DNA of 64,000 bases from Aliivibrio finisterrensis (GCF_008933155.1 NZ_WBVP01000002.1:1-64000); one strand, 5' to 3'; shown: positions 45,210 to 54,887, counted from the stretch's first letter. Program-made: numbers and translations. The notes: a model not told the origin generated them from the sequence alone.

Positions 45210-46126
45210 TAAGGTTTCTTATACGCAGAATGATTAACAAAAAGAACAGCATCAATAATGTACTGGCTATAAACACTTCTTAATACATGAGGCATTTGAT
45301 ACACACGCCCTTCCTTAATAGCAGTGACCGACTGCAATGACGGATCAGACATCACTTCTTGTTTGAACTGCTCTGCCCCATCCTTATCGCCATAAACCCA
45401 AGCAGGTATAAACAACACATCAGGATTAAGCACAATGACCATTTCTTTTGATACAGGCACTTGGCCGTACTTATCACTGACTAATCCTTCAATCGCATTA
45501 TCCAAATCCGCTTGTTCTAGTACTTCATCCCATGTTGAGTCTTGTCCGCTTGATGTTCCCCACGGGTTGTAATCTAACGCTGTAAATCTTTGTTTTGGCT
45601 TAATCACATCTTGAGTTAATCGCGCTTTCATTTTGGCAACGACTTTTTTAGCCGCTTCGCTTTTGTTAACTATCTCGCCAACACGTAAGATCTCAGCTTC
45701 AATCTCTGCAATCGTTTTAGGTGTTTGAATTCGATAAACAGGAATACCTGCACTTTCAATAATCGCTAATTTTGATGCGTCGCTCCAATTCGCAGCAAAC
45801 ACAATATCAGGACGATTCGCGATGATCATTTCTACATTCAGCGCTAATAAAGGTACTGATTTAGGAAGAATATCTTTTACCGCAGAATAGTTAGGATTAT
45901 TAGCGAGATCAGTCAAACTTGAGAGTGAACTATCATCCACCAATTCTAATAACACAGCATCTGTAAATAATGTTTTTGAGGATATTTTTTTAGGCTCTTG
46001 TTCAATAACGACAGAATTCCCTAAGCCATCAACCACGCTTAACGGATAAATAGTCTCAGCCATCGATGAAAAAGAAAACAAACAAGAAGAGGCAATAATA
46101 AATGATTTTAACGCAAGCCAACGCAT
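45209..46126 (-). CDS. btuF: Corrinoid/metal-chelate ABC transporter, substrate-binding protein (BtuF-like)
   Basis: A 305-residue periplasmic protein with signal peptide (MRWLALKSFIIASSCLFSFS, cleavage after SMA) and the two lobes of a Fe-B12-type binding protein (ALNVEMIIANRPDIVFAANW; ALDYNPWGTSSGQDSTWDEV). First gene of the unit; GGAG lies before the ATG. Without context it would be called an iron-siderophore binding protein; the cobalamin riboswitch in its leader points to a corrinoid or a related cobalt compound. Confidence 0.82.
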   Translation of the reverse strand: MRWLALKSFIIASSCLFSFSSMAETIYPLSVVDGLGNSVVIEQEPKKISSKTLFTDAVLLELVDDSSLSSLTDLANNPNYSAVKDILPKSVPLLALNVEMIIANRPDIVFAANWSDASKLAIIESAGIPVYRIQTPKTIAEIEAEILRVGEIVNKSEAAKKVVAKMKARLTQDVIKPKQRFTALDYNPWGTSSGQDSTWDEVLEQADLDNAIEGLVSDKYGQVPVSKEMVIVLNPDVLFIPAWVYGDKDGAEQFKQEVMSDPSLQSVTAIKEGRVYQMPHVLRSVYSQYIIDAVLFVNHSAYKKP

Positions 46127-46149
46127 GGCAACTCCTGTAAATCGCGTAC

Positions 46150-46290
46150 ATTATAGCTCTGAACAATAGAGCATAAAATTAATCACTTCGTATCTGACTC
46201 AAATCCCATTGAGACTTTCACAGTGGCGCGTCCGTTACGGATTCTCACCGTATTCCGAAGTGGTCGACATTGTACGTCGCTACGATAATA
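46150..46290 (-). ncRNA. Cobalamin riboswitch in the leader of the ABC transporter unit
   Basis: Read on the minus strand the leader contains GGAATACGGTGAGAATCCG, then GCGCCACTGTGA and GAGTCAGATACG, in the order and spacing of the AdoCbl riboswitch core (GGGAA...GGTG-AA-CC, GCxACTGTGA, and the B12 box AGTCAGGA-ACC). A GCTCT/AGAGC stem and a CGTACA/TGTACG pairing near the btuF start may form the expression platform. High corrinoid levels should repress the transporter. Boundaries are approximate. Confidence 0.8.
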
Positions 46291-46383
46291 TATTCTATCT
46301 ATTAAACTCAGATTATCTCGCTATGTTTTCTTAGCTCATGGTAAAGTGTATTTCTTCATAACCCACTAATAAGTAATGTAACT

Positions 46384-46920
46384 ATGACACTTAAAGCATC
46401 TGGTAATGTCGCTGAACTCTCTTACCCATTCATTTTTGAAGACAGTCCCCTGTGTGATTTTGAGATTTTAACTGACGAGTTATGTACCTATACTGGCCTC
46501 GCTCTTTCTCAAACATTAAATCAAGAAGTTCGAGAATCCCTAGAACGCTTACAACCAAAAATATTCAATTTAAATGGATCAATTCGTGGTAAATGCGGTA
46601 TTTTTGAAGACGATGTTCAAAACCTGCTATCTGAAATGTTACACTTTAAGTCTCAAGTTCACGACGATGCGAAGCGCTTTGTTCTTCCCCGAGGCACTGG
46701 CCCTGTGATTCTACTTCACCAATGCCGTAGTTTAAGTAAAAAAGTGGTGCGCGCTTTAGTTCAAGTGGATAAATTAACCACAAAGAACATTCCAGAAACA
46801 CTGCCTAGATTCGCCAATGTATTAGCAAATTATTACTTTGTATTAACCCGTGTGTTAAACCAAGAAGCGGGGATTGAAGAGCCTGAATACATCAGTATTA
46901 ATTACCCCTCTTCAAAGTAA
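46384..46920 (+). CDS. PduO-type cobalamin adenosyltransferase-like protein
   Basis: A 178-residue protein whose C-terminal half matches the PduO-type ATP:cob(I)alamin adenosyltransferase fold: FVLPRGTGPVILLHQCRSLS, then KKVVRALV and FANVLANYYFVLTRVLN correspond to the FILPGG, RRAERRV and NRLSDYLFVLAR segments of PduO. The N-terminal TGDxGxT ATP-binding motif of active enzymes is absent, and conserved arginines are partly replaced by Lys. It is divergent from the riboswitch-controlled corrinoid transporter, which supports a corrinoid-related job, perhaps binding rather than catalysis. Confidence 0.65.
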   Translation: MTLKASGNVAELSYPFIFEDSPLCDFEILTDELCTYTGLALSQTLNQEVRESLERLQPKIFNLNGSIRGKCGIFEDDVQNLLSEMLHFKSQVHDDAKRFVLPRGTGPVILLHQCRSLSKKVVRALVQVDKLTTKNIPETLPRFANVLANYYFVLTRVLNQEAGIEEPEYISINYPSSK

Positions 46921-47233
46921 GTAGATTTGAGTTTATCGACAAGCAATTTCAGTGGCTAAATAGTAGTAAATTAATTGCTTGTTGTTTACTTAATACGAAT
47001 AAAACTAAAAAGACAAACAACAAGTAACCACTCTTAGTTACTTAGCATATTAATTTCCGATGCCACAACGGTATAAGTCAATTTTTCTTCGAATTTATTA
47101 CTTTTAAACGTTGATAGAAATATTCATATGCTATAGAGTCCCCCCACTTATAACACCAAAAAATGATATTCTCACGAAAGAGTTTATTGCATAAATGGTA
47201 CTCATGTTAATTTTAAGTTAAGTGAATAAAGTG
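46921..47233. other. Gap with a terminator-like hairpin
   Basis: No gene is seen. ACAAGCAATT (46939-46948) and AATTGCTTGT (46973-46982) form a 10-bp stem after the PduO-like gene and probably end its transcript. The rest is AT-rich and presumably carries the promoter of the GGDEF gene. Confidence 0.55.
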
Positions 47234-48820
47234 ATGACATTTAATAAATCTAATAATCTATTTTTTTGGTCTCGCTTTATTGTTTTATTTTTGTGTTTAT
47301 TTTCTTTCTTATTTTCTATTTTTTACTTCTACAAACATTCAGAAAGTGAAATAAAAATCAATCAAATAAGAACAGAACAAAGTGCATTAATTTCCGCTCA
47401 GAAAAAATACATTGCAATGACCCTTAACAGCATAGGGAAAGATCTCCTGCTGCTTTCTGACTTCATTGATATCAATAAGGCTTATGATAGGCAAGACAAA
47501 AAACTCATTAAACTTGCCGAATTAAGTACACTTGCTTTAAGCCTTAGAAAAGGACTTTACGACCAGTTACGTTACCTTGATCTTGATGGTAATGAGATCA
47601 TACGTATCAATTATAATAATGGTATACCATCAATCGTACCTAAAGAGAAACTACAAAATAAATGTAATCGATACTATTTTAAAGACAGCTTAAAATTACA
47701 TGACGGTGAAATTTATATCTCGATTCTTGATTTAAATATTGAGCACGGAGAGATTGAGCTACCTTATAAGCCCATGATCCGTCTTGCGACACCTGTATTT
47801 GATGAATATGGGAAAAAACGTGGTGTGGTGATACTCAATTATTTAGCTGAGCATCTACTTGATGGTTTAAAGCTTTTCTCATTAGAGCAAAAAAATCACC
47901 ATATGCTTATTAATAGCGATGATTATTTTCTTATTTATGATAAAAGACCTGAATTAGAATTTGCATTTATGTTTGGTAAAAATGCAGATAAAAAATATTC
48001 TGCAATTTATCCAAAAACATATGAGTGCTTTAAAAATCGCTCAAAAGGCCAATATCTAATAGGCTCAGGCATACTGACTTTTAATTCTGTCTTTTCATAC
48101 CCTAAAAACATAGAAACCAATAAACACGTTTCAATCATTAAACGAGATTCATGTTGGCGTTTAATTACCTTTGTGCCAAGAGCCCCTATTTGGAGCTTAG
48201 AGAAAATTGAGCAAAGTGAACTACTTATTGTAATTAGTTTATTTCTTTTTTCTTTACTCATGGCGTTATTAATGGCTCAGTTACAGCTTAAAAAACGAAT
48301 GAACCACAATAAAATCAAGAAACTAGCACATCATGATAGTCTAACTGGTTTAATTAATCGTGCTTATTTTAAAAAGCTATTTCACTGGAAAATGCAGAAC
48401 GCTCGAAAAGACGATACTAAATTAGCATTAATCTATATCGATTTAGATGGTTTTAAAGATCTTAACGATAACTTTGGTCACGGTGCTGGTGATTTAGCTT
48501 TAAAAGCAATAGGCAAAAACCTATGCAGCGCTTTTTCTAAAAATGCTTATGTAGCTCGTCTTGGCGGTGATGAATTTGCCGTTCTGATTTATGATATTAT
48601 TGAGCAGCAAACAGCGATCGCACAGGTAGATAAATTTATTAAAAACAGTAATGTTCCATTGATGTTAGAAGGCATGCCTTACCATTTAAGTACAAGTATT
48701 GGTATTGCCTTCTTCCCAGAACATGGCGGTTCCATCAATGATGTAATGCACAATGCTGATGCCGCAATGTATGACATCAAACGTTCTGGAAAAAATGGTT
48801 TTAAAGTATTTGAAATCTAA
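47234..48820 (+). CDS. Membrane sensor diguanylate cyclase
   Basis: A 528-residue protein with a membrane segment near residues 15-35, a periplasmic sensor of about 280 residues of Cache type (YDQLRYLDLDGNEIIRINYN is typical), a second membrane segment near residue 335 and a C-terminal GGDEF domain (DSLTGLINRAYF, LIYIDLDGFKDLNDNFGHGA, RLGGDEFAVLI). The active site is intact and there is no RxxD-type inhibitory site that I can see, so it probably makes c-di-GMP in response to a periplasmic ligand. GTG at 47222 or ATG at 47234 can start it; no strong ribosome binding site decides. Confidence 0.88.
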   Translation: MTFNKSNNLFFWSRFIVLFLCLFSFLFSIFYFYKHSESEIKINQIRTEQSALISAQKKYIAMTLNSIGKDLLLLSDFIDINKAYDRQDKKLIKLAELSTLALSLRKGLYDQLRYLDLDGNEIIRINYNNGIPSIVPKEKLQNKCNRYYFKDSLKLHDGEIYISILDLNIEHGEIELPYKPMIRLATPVFDEYGKKRGVVILNYLAEHLLDGLKLFSLEQKNHHMLINSDDYFLIYDKRPELEFAFMFGKNADKKYSAIYPKTYECFKNRSKGQYLIGSGILTFNSVFSYPKNIETNKHVSIIKRDSCWRLITFVPRAPIWSLEKIEQSELLIVISLFLFSLLMALLMAQLQLKKRMNHNKIKKLAHHDSLTGLINRAYFKKLFHWKMQNARKDDTKLALIYIDLDGFKDLNDNFGHGAGDLALKAIGKNLCSAFSKNAYVARLGGDEFAVLIYDIIEQQTAIAQVDKFIKNSNVPLMLEGMPYHLSTSIGIAFFPEHGGSINDVMHNADAAMYDIKRSGKNGFKVFEI

Positions 48821-48841
48821 CAAATAAAAAGACCTTTTAAA

Positions 48842-50050
48842 TTATGCCCATGCAACCTTGGTATGGGCGTAATGATATAAACGCCAGCAAAGCCAAAAGA
48901 TAACAACATAAAGTATTCCTGCGCCCAGAGTTACGCTTTCCCATCCCCCATGCTGCCAACAATACATTAAATAAAACCCACCTAAACTGCCACTAACATA
49001 GTAATGCACCAAGTATAATGCCGTTGCTGTTGATTTCTCCGTTTCTGCTTTTTGGCTTACCCAGCCATACGCCAATGAATGCGTAAAAAAAGCACCAAAA
49101 CTTAATACATTCAAACCGATAATAATAGTAATAAGCGATTGATTGCTAGCGATAAGCATACCGATTATGCTAAGTAACGTTCCTGAAAACATACCCGATA
49201 CCGCATTAAATCGCTGACACCATAATCCAACTAAACGGGAACTCACTGTGCCTGATAAGTAGCAAAGAAAGATCATAGAAGTCACGCTTAAAGGCAACGA
49301 ATAAGGTTCAGCAATTAAACGAAAACCAGTAACGGAGTATAAGTTAACAAACAAAGCAAAATTAACCCCTCCAATCAGCATAGCCAAAAAGAGTTGCTTG
49401 TTTCTTAAATGCTGAACAAGTACACGATGATAATCAGAGACTGACCGTTTTTCAGTTTGTTGAGCTGTATCTTTTGGCAAAATTAGAGCAACGATAATGG
49501 CACCAATTGCACTTATTAGAGCCATCAAGATCACTGCCATTTGCCAACTAAAGTGATCGGTTATAACACCACTAAATAGTCGTCCAGAAATCCCTCCTAA
49601 CGAGTTAGCACTAATATAAGCACCAATGGCATAACTAAATGCTTTAGCAGTAAACGCATCCGCCATATAAGCGACTGCAACAGCCGCAAATCCAGCAAGT
49701 GCGATACCCATTGCAGCACGACATATAATAAGAACAATAAGGCTATCGGTTAATAATGAGGTCACTCCAATGACAGGAAGCATGAATAAGCTCAATAAAA
49801 TCACTTTGCGTCGACCAATGAAATCAGACACCATCGCCCATGGCAATAAACTCAGGGCCAGCATTAATGTCCCTGCAGCCAACAACCAATTGATTTGAGT
49901 CGCAGACACCATAAAATGATCAGCCAATACTGGCAACATAGGTTGAAACAGATACAAATTACAAAAGACCAAAAATGATCCAAAAGCCAATGCGGCACTC
50001 ACTTGGTAATACGCCTTACTACGAAACTCAATCATCTCAGTGATCATCAT
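48842..50050 (-). CDS. ynfM: MFS transporter (YnfM type)
   Basis: A 402-residue membrane protein with 12 hydrophobic segments, loop motif AMVSDFIGRRKVILLSLF near residue 80 and ANSLGGISGRLFSGVITDHF near 155. It resembles YnfM-like MFS proteins. The divergent LysR gene at 50150 reproduces the ynfM/ynfL arrangement of enterobacteria, which supports the call. Several in-frame ATGs (50050, 50047, 50035) are possible starts. Substrate unknown. Confidence 0.8.
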   Translation of the reverse strand: MMITEMIEFRSKAYYQVSAALAFGSFLVFCNLYLFQPMLPVLADHFMVSATQINWLLAAGTLMLALSLLPWAMVSDFIGRRKVILLSLFMLPVIGVTSLLTDSLIVLIICRAAMGIALAGFAAVAVAYMADAFTAKAFSYAIGAYISANSLGGISGRLFSGVITDHFSWQMAVILMALISAIGAIIVALILPKDTAQQTEKRSVSDYHRVLVQHLRNKQLFLAMLIGGVNFALFVNLYSVTGFRLIAEPYSLPLSVTSMIFLCYLSGTVSSRLVGLWCQRFNAVSGMFSGTLLSIIGMLIASNQSLITIIIGLNVLSFGAFFTHSLAYGWVSQKAETEKSTATALYLVHYYVSGSLGGFYLMYCWQHGGWESVTLGAGILYVVIFWLCWRLYHYAHTKVAWA

Positions 50051-50149
50051 TAGAAAAAACAATATCAAAACAGTAGCAAGTTCATTGAAATAGTGAAAAT
50101 ATATAATAATTATCGATTTGATAGTTTTTGATTATGGTGTGTAATAAAT

Positions 50150-51019
50150 ATGGATACACGGTTACTAAAGTATTTTGTCACAGTTGCAGAGCATAAAAAC
50201 ATTACCCATGCAGCTAGCAGTCTACATATCGCTCAGCCCGCATTAAGCGTGGCGATTAAAAAATTAGAAACTGAATTAGAACTTGAGTTATTTCGTCGTC
50301 ACGAACGAAAAATATCCCTAACTCACGAAGGTGAAACGCTGCTTAGTCATGCAAAACTGATCTTACAACAACTCGATGATGCTTCTCTTGCAATGAAAGA
50401 ATTAAGAGGATTAGAAAAAGGGGAAGTACGATTAGGCGTACCAAGCATTATGGGCACCTACTATTTCCCAGAGGTTCTCATGGCTTTTAAAAGCAAATAC
50501 TCAAAATTAAAACTCACTATGGTAGAGGCCGGCGCACAGTCAATACAAAAAATGCTGCTTGATGGGGAAATTGACCTTGGCATTACTCAAGTAAGAGACT
50601 TACCTAATGAGCTCGACTCCGATCACTTACTTCGATCTCAAATGGTGGCTGTTGTTAGCCCTGAACATGAGTTTTCAAAGAAAAAGACCTTATCGTTTAC
50701 TGAATTTTTCTCTCAAGAGTTGGTGATGTTCAAACAAGGGTACTTTCATCGCGAAAGGTTAGATGCTATTTGCCAACAACAAAAACTAACCGCTAATTTC
50801 TCTTTTGAAACCAACTTATTACCAGTGATCTTAAAAATTGTAAAACGTGACTTCGCCATTAGTGCTTTGCTCGAATTAGCCACAGAAAACGAACCTGACA
50901 TTGTCTCAATTCCCTTTAGTGAGCCTATCTTTTTAGATATTTCAATTGCATGGCGAAAAAATGGTTATCTATCAAAAGCAGACCGTACTTTTTTAGAATT
51001 TGTGAAAAATAATCATTAG
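50150..51019 (+). CDS. LysR-family regulator (YnfL type) of the divergent MFS gene
   Basis: A 289-residue LysR-type protein starting MDTRLLKYFVTVAEHKNITH with the helix-turn-helix AASSLHIAQPALSVAIKKLE. The effector domain is of the CynR/CatR type. It is 99 bases from the divergent MFS gene, and the palindrome-rich gap is the probable binding site; it ends before a terminator at 51105-51140. Confidence 0.85.
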   Translation: MDTRLLKYFVTVAEHKNITHAASSLHIAQPALSVAIKKLETELELELFRRHERKISLTHEGETLLSHAKLILQQLDDASLAMKELRGLEKGEVRLGVPSIMGTYYFPEVLMAFKSKYSKLKLTMVEAGAQSIQKMLLDGEIDLGITQVRDLPNELDSDHLLRSQMVAVVSPEHEFSKKKTLSFTEFFSQELVMFKQGYFHRERLDAICQQQKLTANFSFETNLLPVILKIVKRDFAISALLELATENEPDIVSIPFSEPIFLDISIAWRKNGYLSKADRTFLEFVKNNH

Positions 51020-51104
51020 TACTACCTTAAGAAACACGAAAACCTCCTTAAATTTAGACCTATAAAATGGAATATTAGCCGCGTAAGATCGAATAAATAA
51101 AAAC

Positions 51105-51145
51105 CCTTCAATAATGTTATTTATTGAGGGGAAGCTTCTTTTTAT
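51105..51145. terminator. Terminator between lysR and the MCP remnant
   Basis: CCCTTCAATAA and TTTATTGAGGGG form a stem flanked by A- and T-rich DNA on both sides. Confidence 0.75.
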
Positions 51146-51167
51146 TGAACAATACTAAAATTAATAA

Positions 51168-51608
51168 CTACATTTTAGATTGTTTAACGGTAGTATTTAA
51201 AACAACGGACAATTCAACAAGCGCTTCATAATATTTAACTATTTCCATCAGAATAGTATGATTTTCTTGAGAAATACCGTTTTTCATACTTTCATTTACT
51301 TGCTCAGTGGCAACCCTTTGTTCTTCTGATGCACTTGCACTTTGTGTATTCATATCATTTAACTTAGTAATTGACTCTGTGATCGCAGAGAATTGATCTT
51401 TCACACCATTACTAGTTTTATCTAATGCATTACTTAGATAACTTGATGAATCATTCAACTTATTACTAGTCTCAACTATTTGGCCTATCATCTCTTTTAA
51501 GTTATTCGAAACCGTTTGAATAGCAAGTAACAAGGCACCCGCTTCATTACTACCTTGTTTACCGCCATTAATATTCAAATCATATTTAACACAACTAATA
51601 GGAAGCAA
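51168..51608 (-). pseudogene. Remnant of a methyl-accepting chemotaxis protein
   Basis: A 146-codon frame with MCP coiled-coil sequence (SNNLKEMIGQIVETSNKLND; then DMNTQSASASEEQRVATEQV). The highly conserved hairpin tip of the signalling domain, about 80-100 residues that contact CheA/CheW, is missing between the two coiled-coil arms, and the N-terminal sensor, membrane segments and most of the HAMP domain are absent. SASASEEQ is a standard motif of the outgoing arm, so the identity is secure, but the piece cannot signal. Confidence 0.75.
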
Positions 51609-51651
51609 ATAACAAGCATAGGACAGTAAACTAAAAAACCATATAAATACA

Positions 51652-51686
51652 AAAACGGCACCTCTATAACAGAAGTGCCGTTTGAT
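51652..51686 (-). terminator. Terminator after chitobiase
   Basis: AACGGCACTTCTGTTA...GAGGTGCCGTTTTTG on the minus strand: a 9-bp stem with one mismatch followed by TTTT. Confidence 0.8.
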
Positions 51687-51721
51687 TATTTAATGACTGA
51701 ATTTACTGTTTTTAACGTAAA

Positions 51722-54367
51722 TTATTTAGCGCTAGTTACTCGGCTAACACGCTCGCCAGTAAATGATGCAGAACGAATTTGAACATCACCCGTTACTTTT
51801 GGTTTGTTCGCATTGTCGTATTCAGACCATGTTTTACCGCCATCTACAGAGTATTGTAGCGTTACACCTGGGAATGAAATGTTCATGCTTAGTTCGCCGT
51901 TTGCAATTTCTGCACCTGGGATTGGTAGACGGTAATCAATACCCGCTCTTTCAAGCTTCGCTAATTCACGTTGACCCATAGTGTTTGCAAAGTTTGTCCA
52001 ATCAGTAAGCTGTGCTTTCTTATTCACTAGGTTTGTTTCTAGAGAGTATTTAACACCTGCTTTGTATTCATTTTCCCAAGATGCTTCATGCCATGCACGC
52101 TCTGCTGCTGCGATAACACGCGGGAATACCATGTATTCATATTGCTCATCAGTACGTACGGTTTCAGACCAAAGTTGTGCAGACAGACCGTAGAAAGGTT
52201 TCTTAGGTGTTACTGTACCTGCACTTTCAAAGCCGTTACCGTCACGGTCAACTGATGTTTCCGCATTCTGAGGTAGGTTTTCTGGTGCGAAACCGAACAT
52301 CTTACGTGTATCTGTTGCACGAGTTGCCCAGTAGTAGCCACGCTCTTTTGCGTCAACTTCGTATGGGAAATCCATGTAAACGTAATCTGGGTTAGAGATC
52401 ACTACGTCGTAACCTTTTTCAGCCCACTCATACGCTGAAGCACCGCCGCCCCAGTATAAAGTATCCCAGAAGTTTGCACGTACTGATTCAGTTGCGAATG
52501 CATTAGCACCTTCAGAATATTTCAGACCATCTTGCCACGCTTGGAAATGTGGAATGCCTTTAGCTGCAACAATTTTAGATACTTGTTCAGCAAAATGGCT
52601 TGGTAGATGTTCGAAATCTGCAACTTCACCGCTTGCAATCAGAGACTGACACTGTGGTGATTTTTCAAATGGGAAGTCTTGCTTAGATAAGTCTAAGTCA
52701 CCTTTCCATGCGATTTTTTCTTCATCGTTGATGTCTTGGAAACCAGCGTGAAGTTTGATGTTTTTCGCTTCATCACCACCGAAGTGCCATGTTGATAGAG
52801 GAACACCAGCCGCTTTGTGCATTGCTGCAACTTCAGTGATCACTTTATCTACAAACGTTGCAGATGAATCTAAACATGGGTTAATGAAGCTTTGTTTATT
52901 GTAGAACTGAACCGTTGTTACGTTTGATTCGTCTTTTGGATCCATCAGGCGGTATTGATTCGCCTCTTCCATCTTACCTTCAGCAGCAAGACGTGCGTAA
53001 CGAGCTTCCATTGACATAACTGCTGCACGTGAGTGTGCTGGCATATCGATTTCAGGAATCACTTCAATGTTACGGTTTTTCGCGTACGTTAGGATCTCTA
53101 AGTAATCTTCTGTTGTGAAGAAACCAGAACCAAAGTTATCTGAATCAGCACCTGAACCTAGTTGCGGTAGTAGACAAGATGTTTCTGTCTCATCAAAACA
53201 ACGGTTGCCACCAATGTCAGTTAGTTCAGGAAGACCTGGGATCTCTAAACGCCAACCTTCATCATCTGTTAGGTGAAGATGTAGCTTGTTAAGTTTGTAT
53301 GCTGCCATTTGATCAACCGTCGCAAGAATCGCTTCTTTTGAGTGGAAGTTACGAGCAACATCAACCATCACGCCACGGTATTCAAAACGTGGAGCATCTT
53401 CTACGTTTAGCGTTGGGATTTCTGAACTATCTAAGCTTACTAGAGCAAGTAAAGATTGTACGCCGTAGAATGCACCCGCTTGGTCAAATGCAACAACCGT
53501 AGTTTTACCTTCAGCCACATCTAATTTGTATGCACCAGATACGCCATCTTTGAATTGCTTCTTATCTACAGAAACAGACACTGGATATTCACCAGAAGTT
53601 TCAAGACCTAGAAGTTCAGCACGTTGATTTAATGCAGCAAGTTGGTCTGCATCAATGCCATTAGCAGTGATCGAGATACCTTTTGCTAAATCAACCGTTT
53701 TATTCGTTAGCGTTGTTTTTAAAGGTGTTGGAATAATATGAGAAGACGCATCTACTTCAGCTACATCAGCGTTTTTCTCAAAACGAGTGTTTGCTGTTGC
53801 TACAACGTTGTTATCAGCAAGAGTACGTTTTAGTTGAACACCGATAATTTCATCAACAAACTCACTAGTATCTTCAGTATCCAAAGAAATGATATTACGA
53901 GCTTCTGCACCTGGAGCCGTTACAAATGCACCTGGCATGAAGTCAGTTTCAAATAGCTGCCAGTACTCAGCTACCAATGGAAGAACGACTTCTTCGCCAG
54001 CAGCAAAACCATCAAACTTATCTGTTGGTTCAAGTTTGTGTAAGTCACCCGTTACACGAGTAATTTTAAATTGGTCGTTCTCTACATCTAGAATTAAACG
54101 AATGCTGTGAAAATAGATTGTCCAATCAGCAGAATCAACCGCTTCACCAGTGTTGGTGATTGTCATGTTTACTTTGTTACATGATGCCCATTCAGCCTGA
54201 AGTTCTTTACAAGCAAGACCGTCATCAGCGCCTTGGTTAGTAATAACTGTGTAATTAATATCTAGGTTTTCAGCCAACTGGTTAACTGTTGATTGTTCAG
54301 AAGAAGTAGAAGAACAAGCCGCTAAGCTTGCCATAATAACAGTAGAAAGAAGGGTTCTTTTCAACAT
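51722..54367 (-). CDS. chb: Chitobiase, GH20 beta-N-acetylhexosaminidase lipoprotein
   Basis: An 881-residue outer-membrane-type lipoprotein (MLKRTLLSTVIMASLAAC, lipobox Cys18) that splits chitobiose and other GlcNAc oligomers. Domains: N-terminal CHB_HEX carbohydrate-binding domain (about residues 30-175), GH20b (about 215-335), catalytic GH20 barrel (about 340-770) with the Asp-Glu catalytic pair in WHFGGDEAKN, and a C-terminal CHB_HEX_C domain. Length matches Vibrio chitobiases (about 880). The ATG at 54367 starts the signal peptide and has AGGA upstream; an in-frame start 36 bases earlier would spoil the signal peptide. Part of chitin use, common in the Vibrionaceae. Confidence 0.95.
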   Translation of the reverse strand: MLKRTLLSTVIMASLAACSSTSSEQSTVNQLAENLDINYTVITNQGADDGLACKELQAEWASCNKVNMTITNTGEAVDSADWTIYFHSIRLILDVENDQFKITRVTGDLHKLEPTDKFDGFAAGEEVVLPLVAEYWQLFETDFMPGAFVTAPGAEARNIISLDTEDTSEFVDEIIGVQLKRTLADNNVVATANTRFEKNADVAEVDASSHIIPTPLKTTLTNKTVDLAKGISITANGIDADQLAALNQRAELLGLETSGEYPVSVSVDKKQFKDGVSGAYKLDVAEGKTTVVAFDQAGAFYGVQSLLALVSLDSSEIPTLNVEDAPRFEYRGVMVDVARNFHSKEAILATVDQMAAYKLNKLHLHLTDDEGWRLEIPGLPELTDIGGNRCFDETETSCLLPQLGSGADSDNFGSGFFTTEDYLEILTYAKNRNIEVIPEIDMPAHSRAAVMSMEARYARLAAEGKMEEANQYRLMDPKDESNVTTVQFYNKQSFINPCLDSSATFVDKVITEVAAMHKAAGVPLSTWHFGGDEAKNIKLHAGFQDINDEEKIAWKGDLDLSKQDFPFEKSPQCQSLIASGEVADFEHLPSHFAEQVSKIVAAKGIPHFQAWQDGLKYSEGANAFATESVRANFWDTLYWGGGASAYEWAEKGYDVVISNPDYVYMDFPYEVDAKERGYYWATRATDTRKMFGFAPENLPQNAETSVDRDGNGFESAGTVTPKKPFYGLSAQLWSETVRTDEQYEYMVFPRVIAAAERAWHEASWENEYKAGVKYSLETNLVNKKAQLTDWTNFANTMGQRELAKLERAGIDYRLPIPGAEIANGELSMNISFPGVTLQYSVDGGKTWSEYDNANKPKVTGDVQIRSASFTGERVSRVTSAK

Positions 54368-54887
54368 AATTCCATTCCTAAAAATAAAGTAATTAAAATT
54401 CAAATCTGTAATTACAATACAAAAGTTTTTTAACTTTACAAATTAAGATAAATCCAAATTATGCTTTGAATCACATTTAATTCTATATTTTACGGTATAA
54501 ATTAAAATAATGAGAGTTACGTCAACTTATAACGGAACGGAATACTAGTAGCTGCACTAAAAATATAATTATCATTATGTGAGGTAACCAACAATAACCC
54601 CCAACCAACTGAGGTGCAAAATAAAAATTTAAGACTAACAATACACATTACAACCCCAAGATACTTAATTCACAGTGAAATAAAGTTTTACATGTATGTG
54701 TGTATTTACTTAAAACTTTATTTTTCTATTTACATTTTGACTTCATAAAAGTGCAATCGATTGCACTCTCAATTTTTAAAGAGAGCAATGTAACAATAGT
54801 TAATTAAGGAGATTTAAATCACTAAAAATCACAGTTAAAGACATTATGATAGGTGATTAGCAAATAACCGATATTATAGGTATAACC
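54368..54887. promoter_or_regulatory. Divergent control region between chb and the YcdZ-like gene
   Basis: No gene is seen in these 520 bases. A perfect 18-bp palindrome, AGTGCAATCGATTGCACT, lies at 54750-54767, about 120 bases before the YcdZ-like gene. It looks like a LacI/GalR-family operator. The rest is AT-rich and should carry the chb promoter. Confidence 0.6.
54750..54767. promoter_or_regulatory. Perfect 18-bp palindrome
   Basis: AGTGCAATCGATTGCACT reads the same on both strands. The TGCAATCGATTGCA core has the CG centre typical of LacI-family operators; the binding protein is not in the window. Confidence 0.65.

Noticed and set aside
43375..46126. Ferric siderophore ABC transporter
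   Set aside because: Protein family alone allows it, but the cobalamin riboswitch in the leader and the PduO-like neighbour fit corrinoids better.
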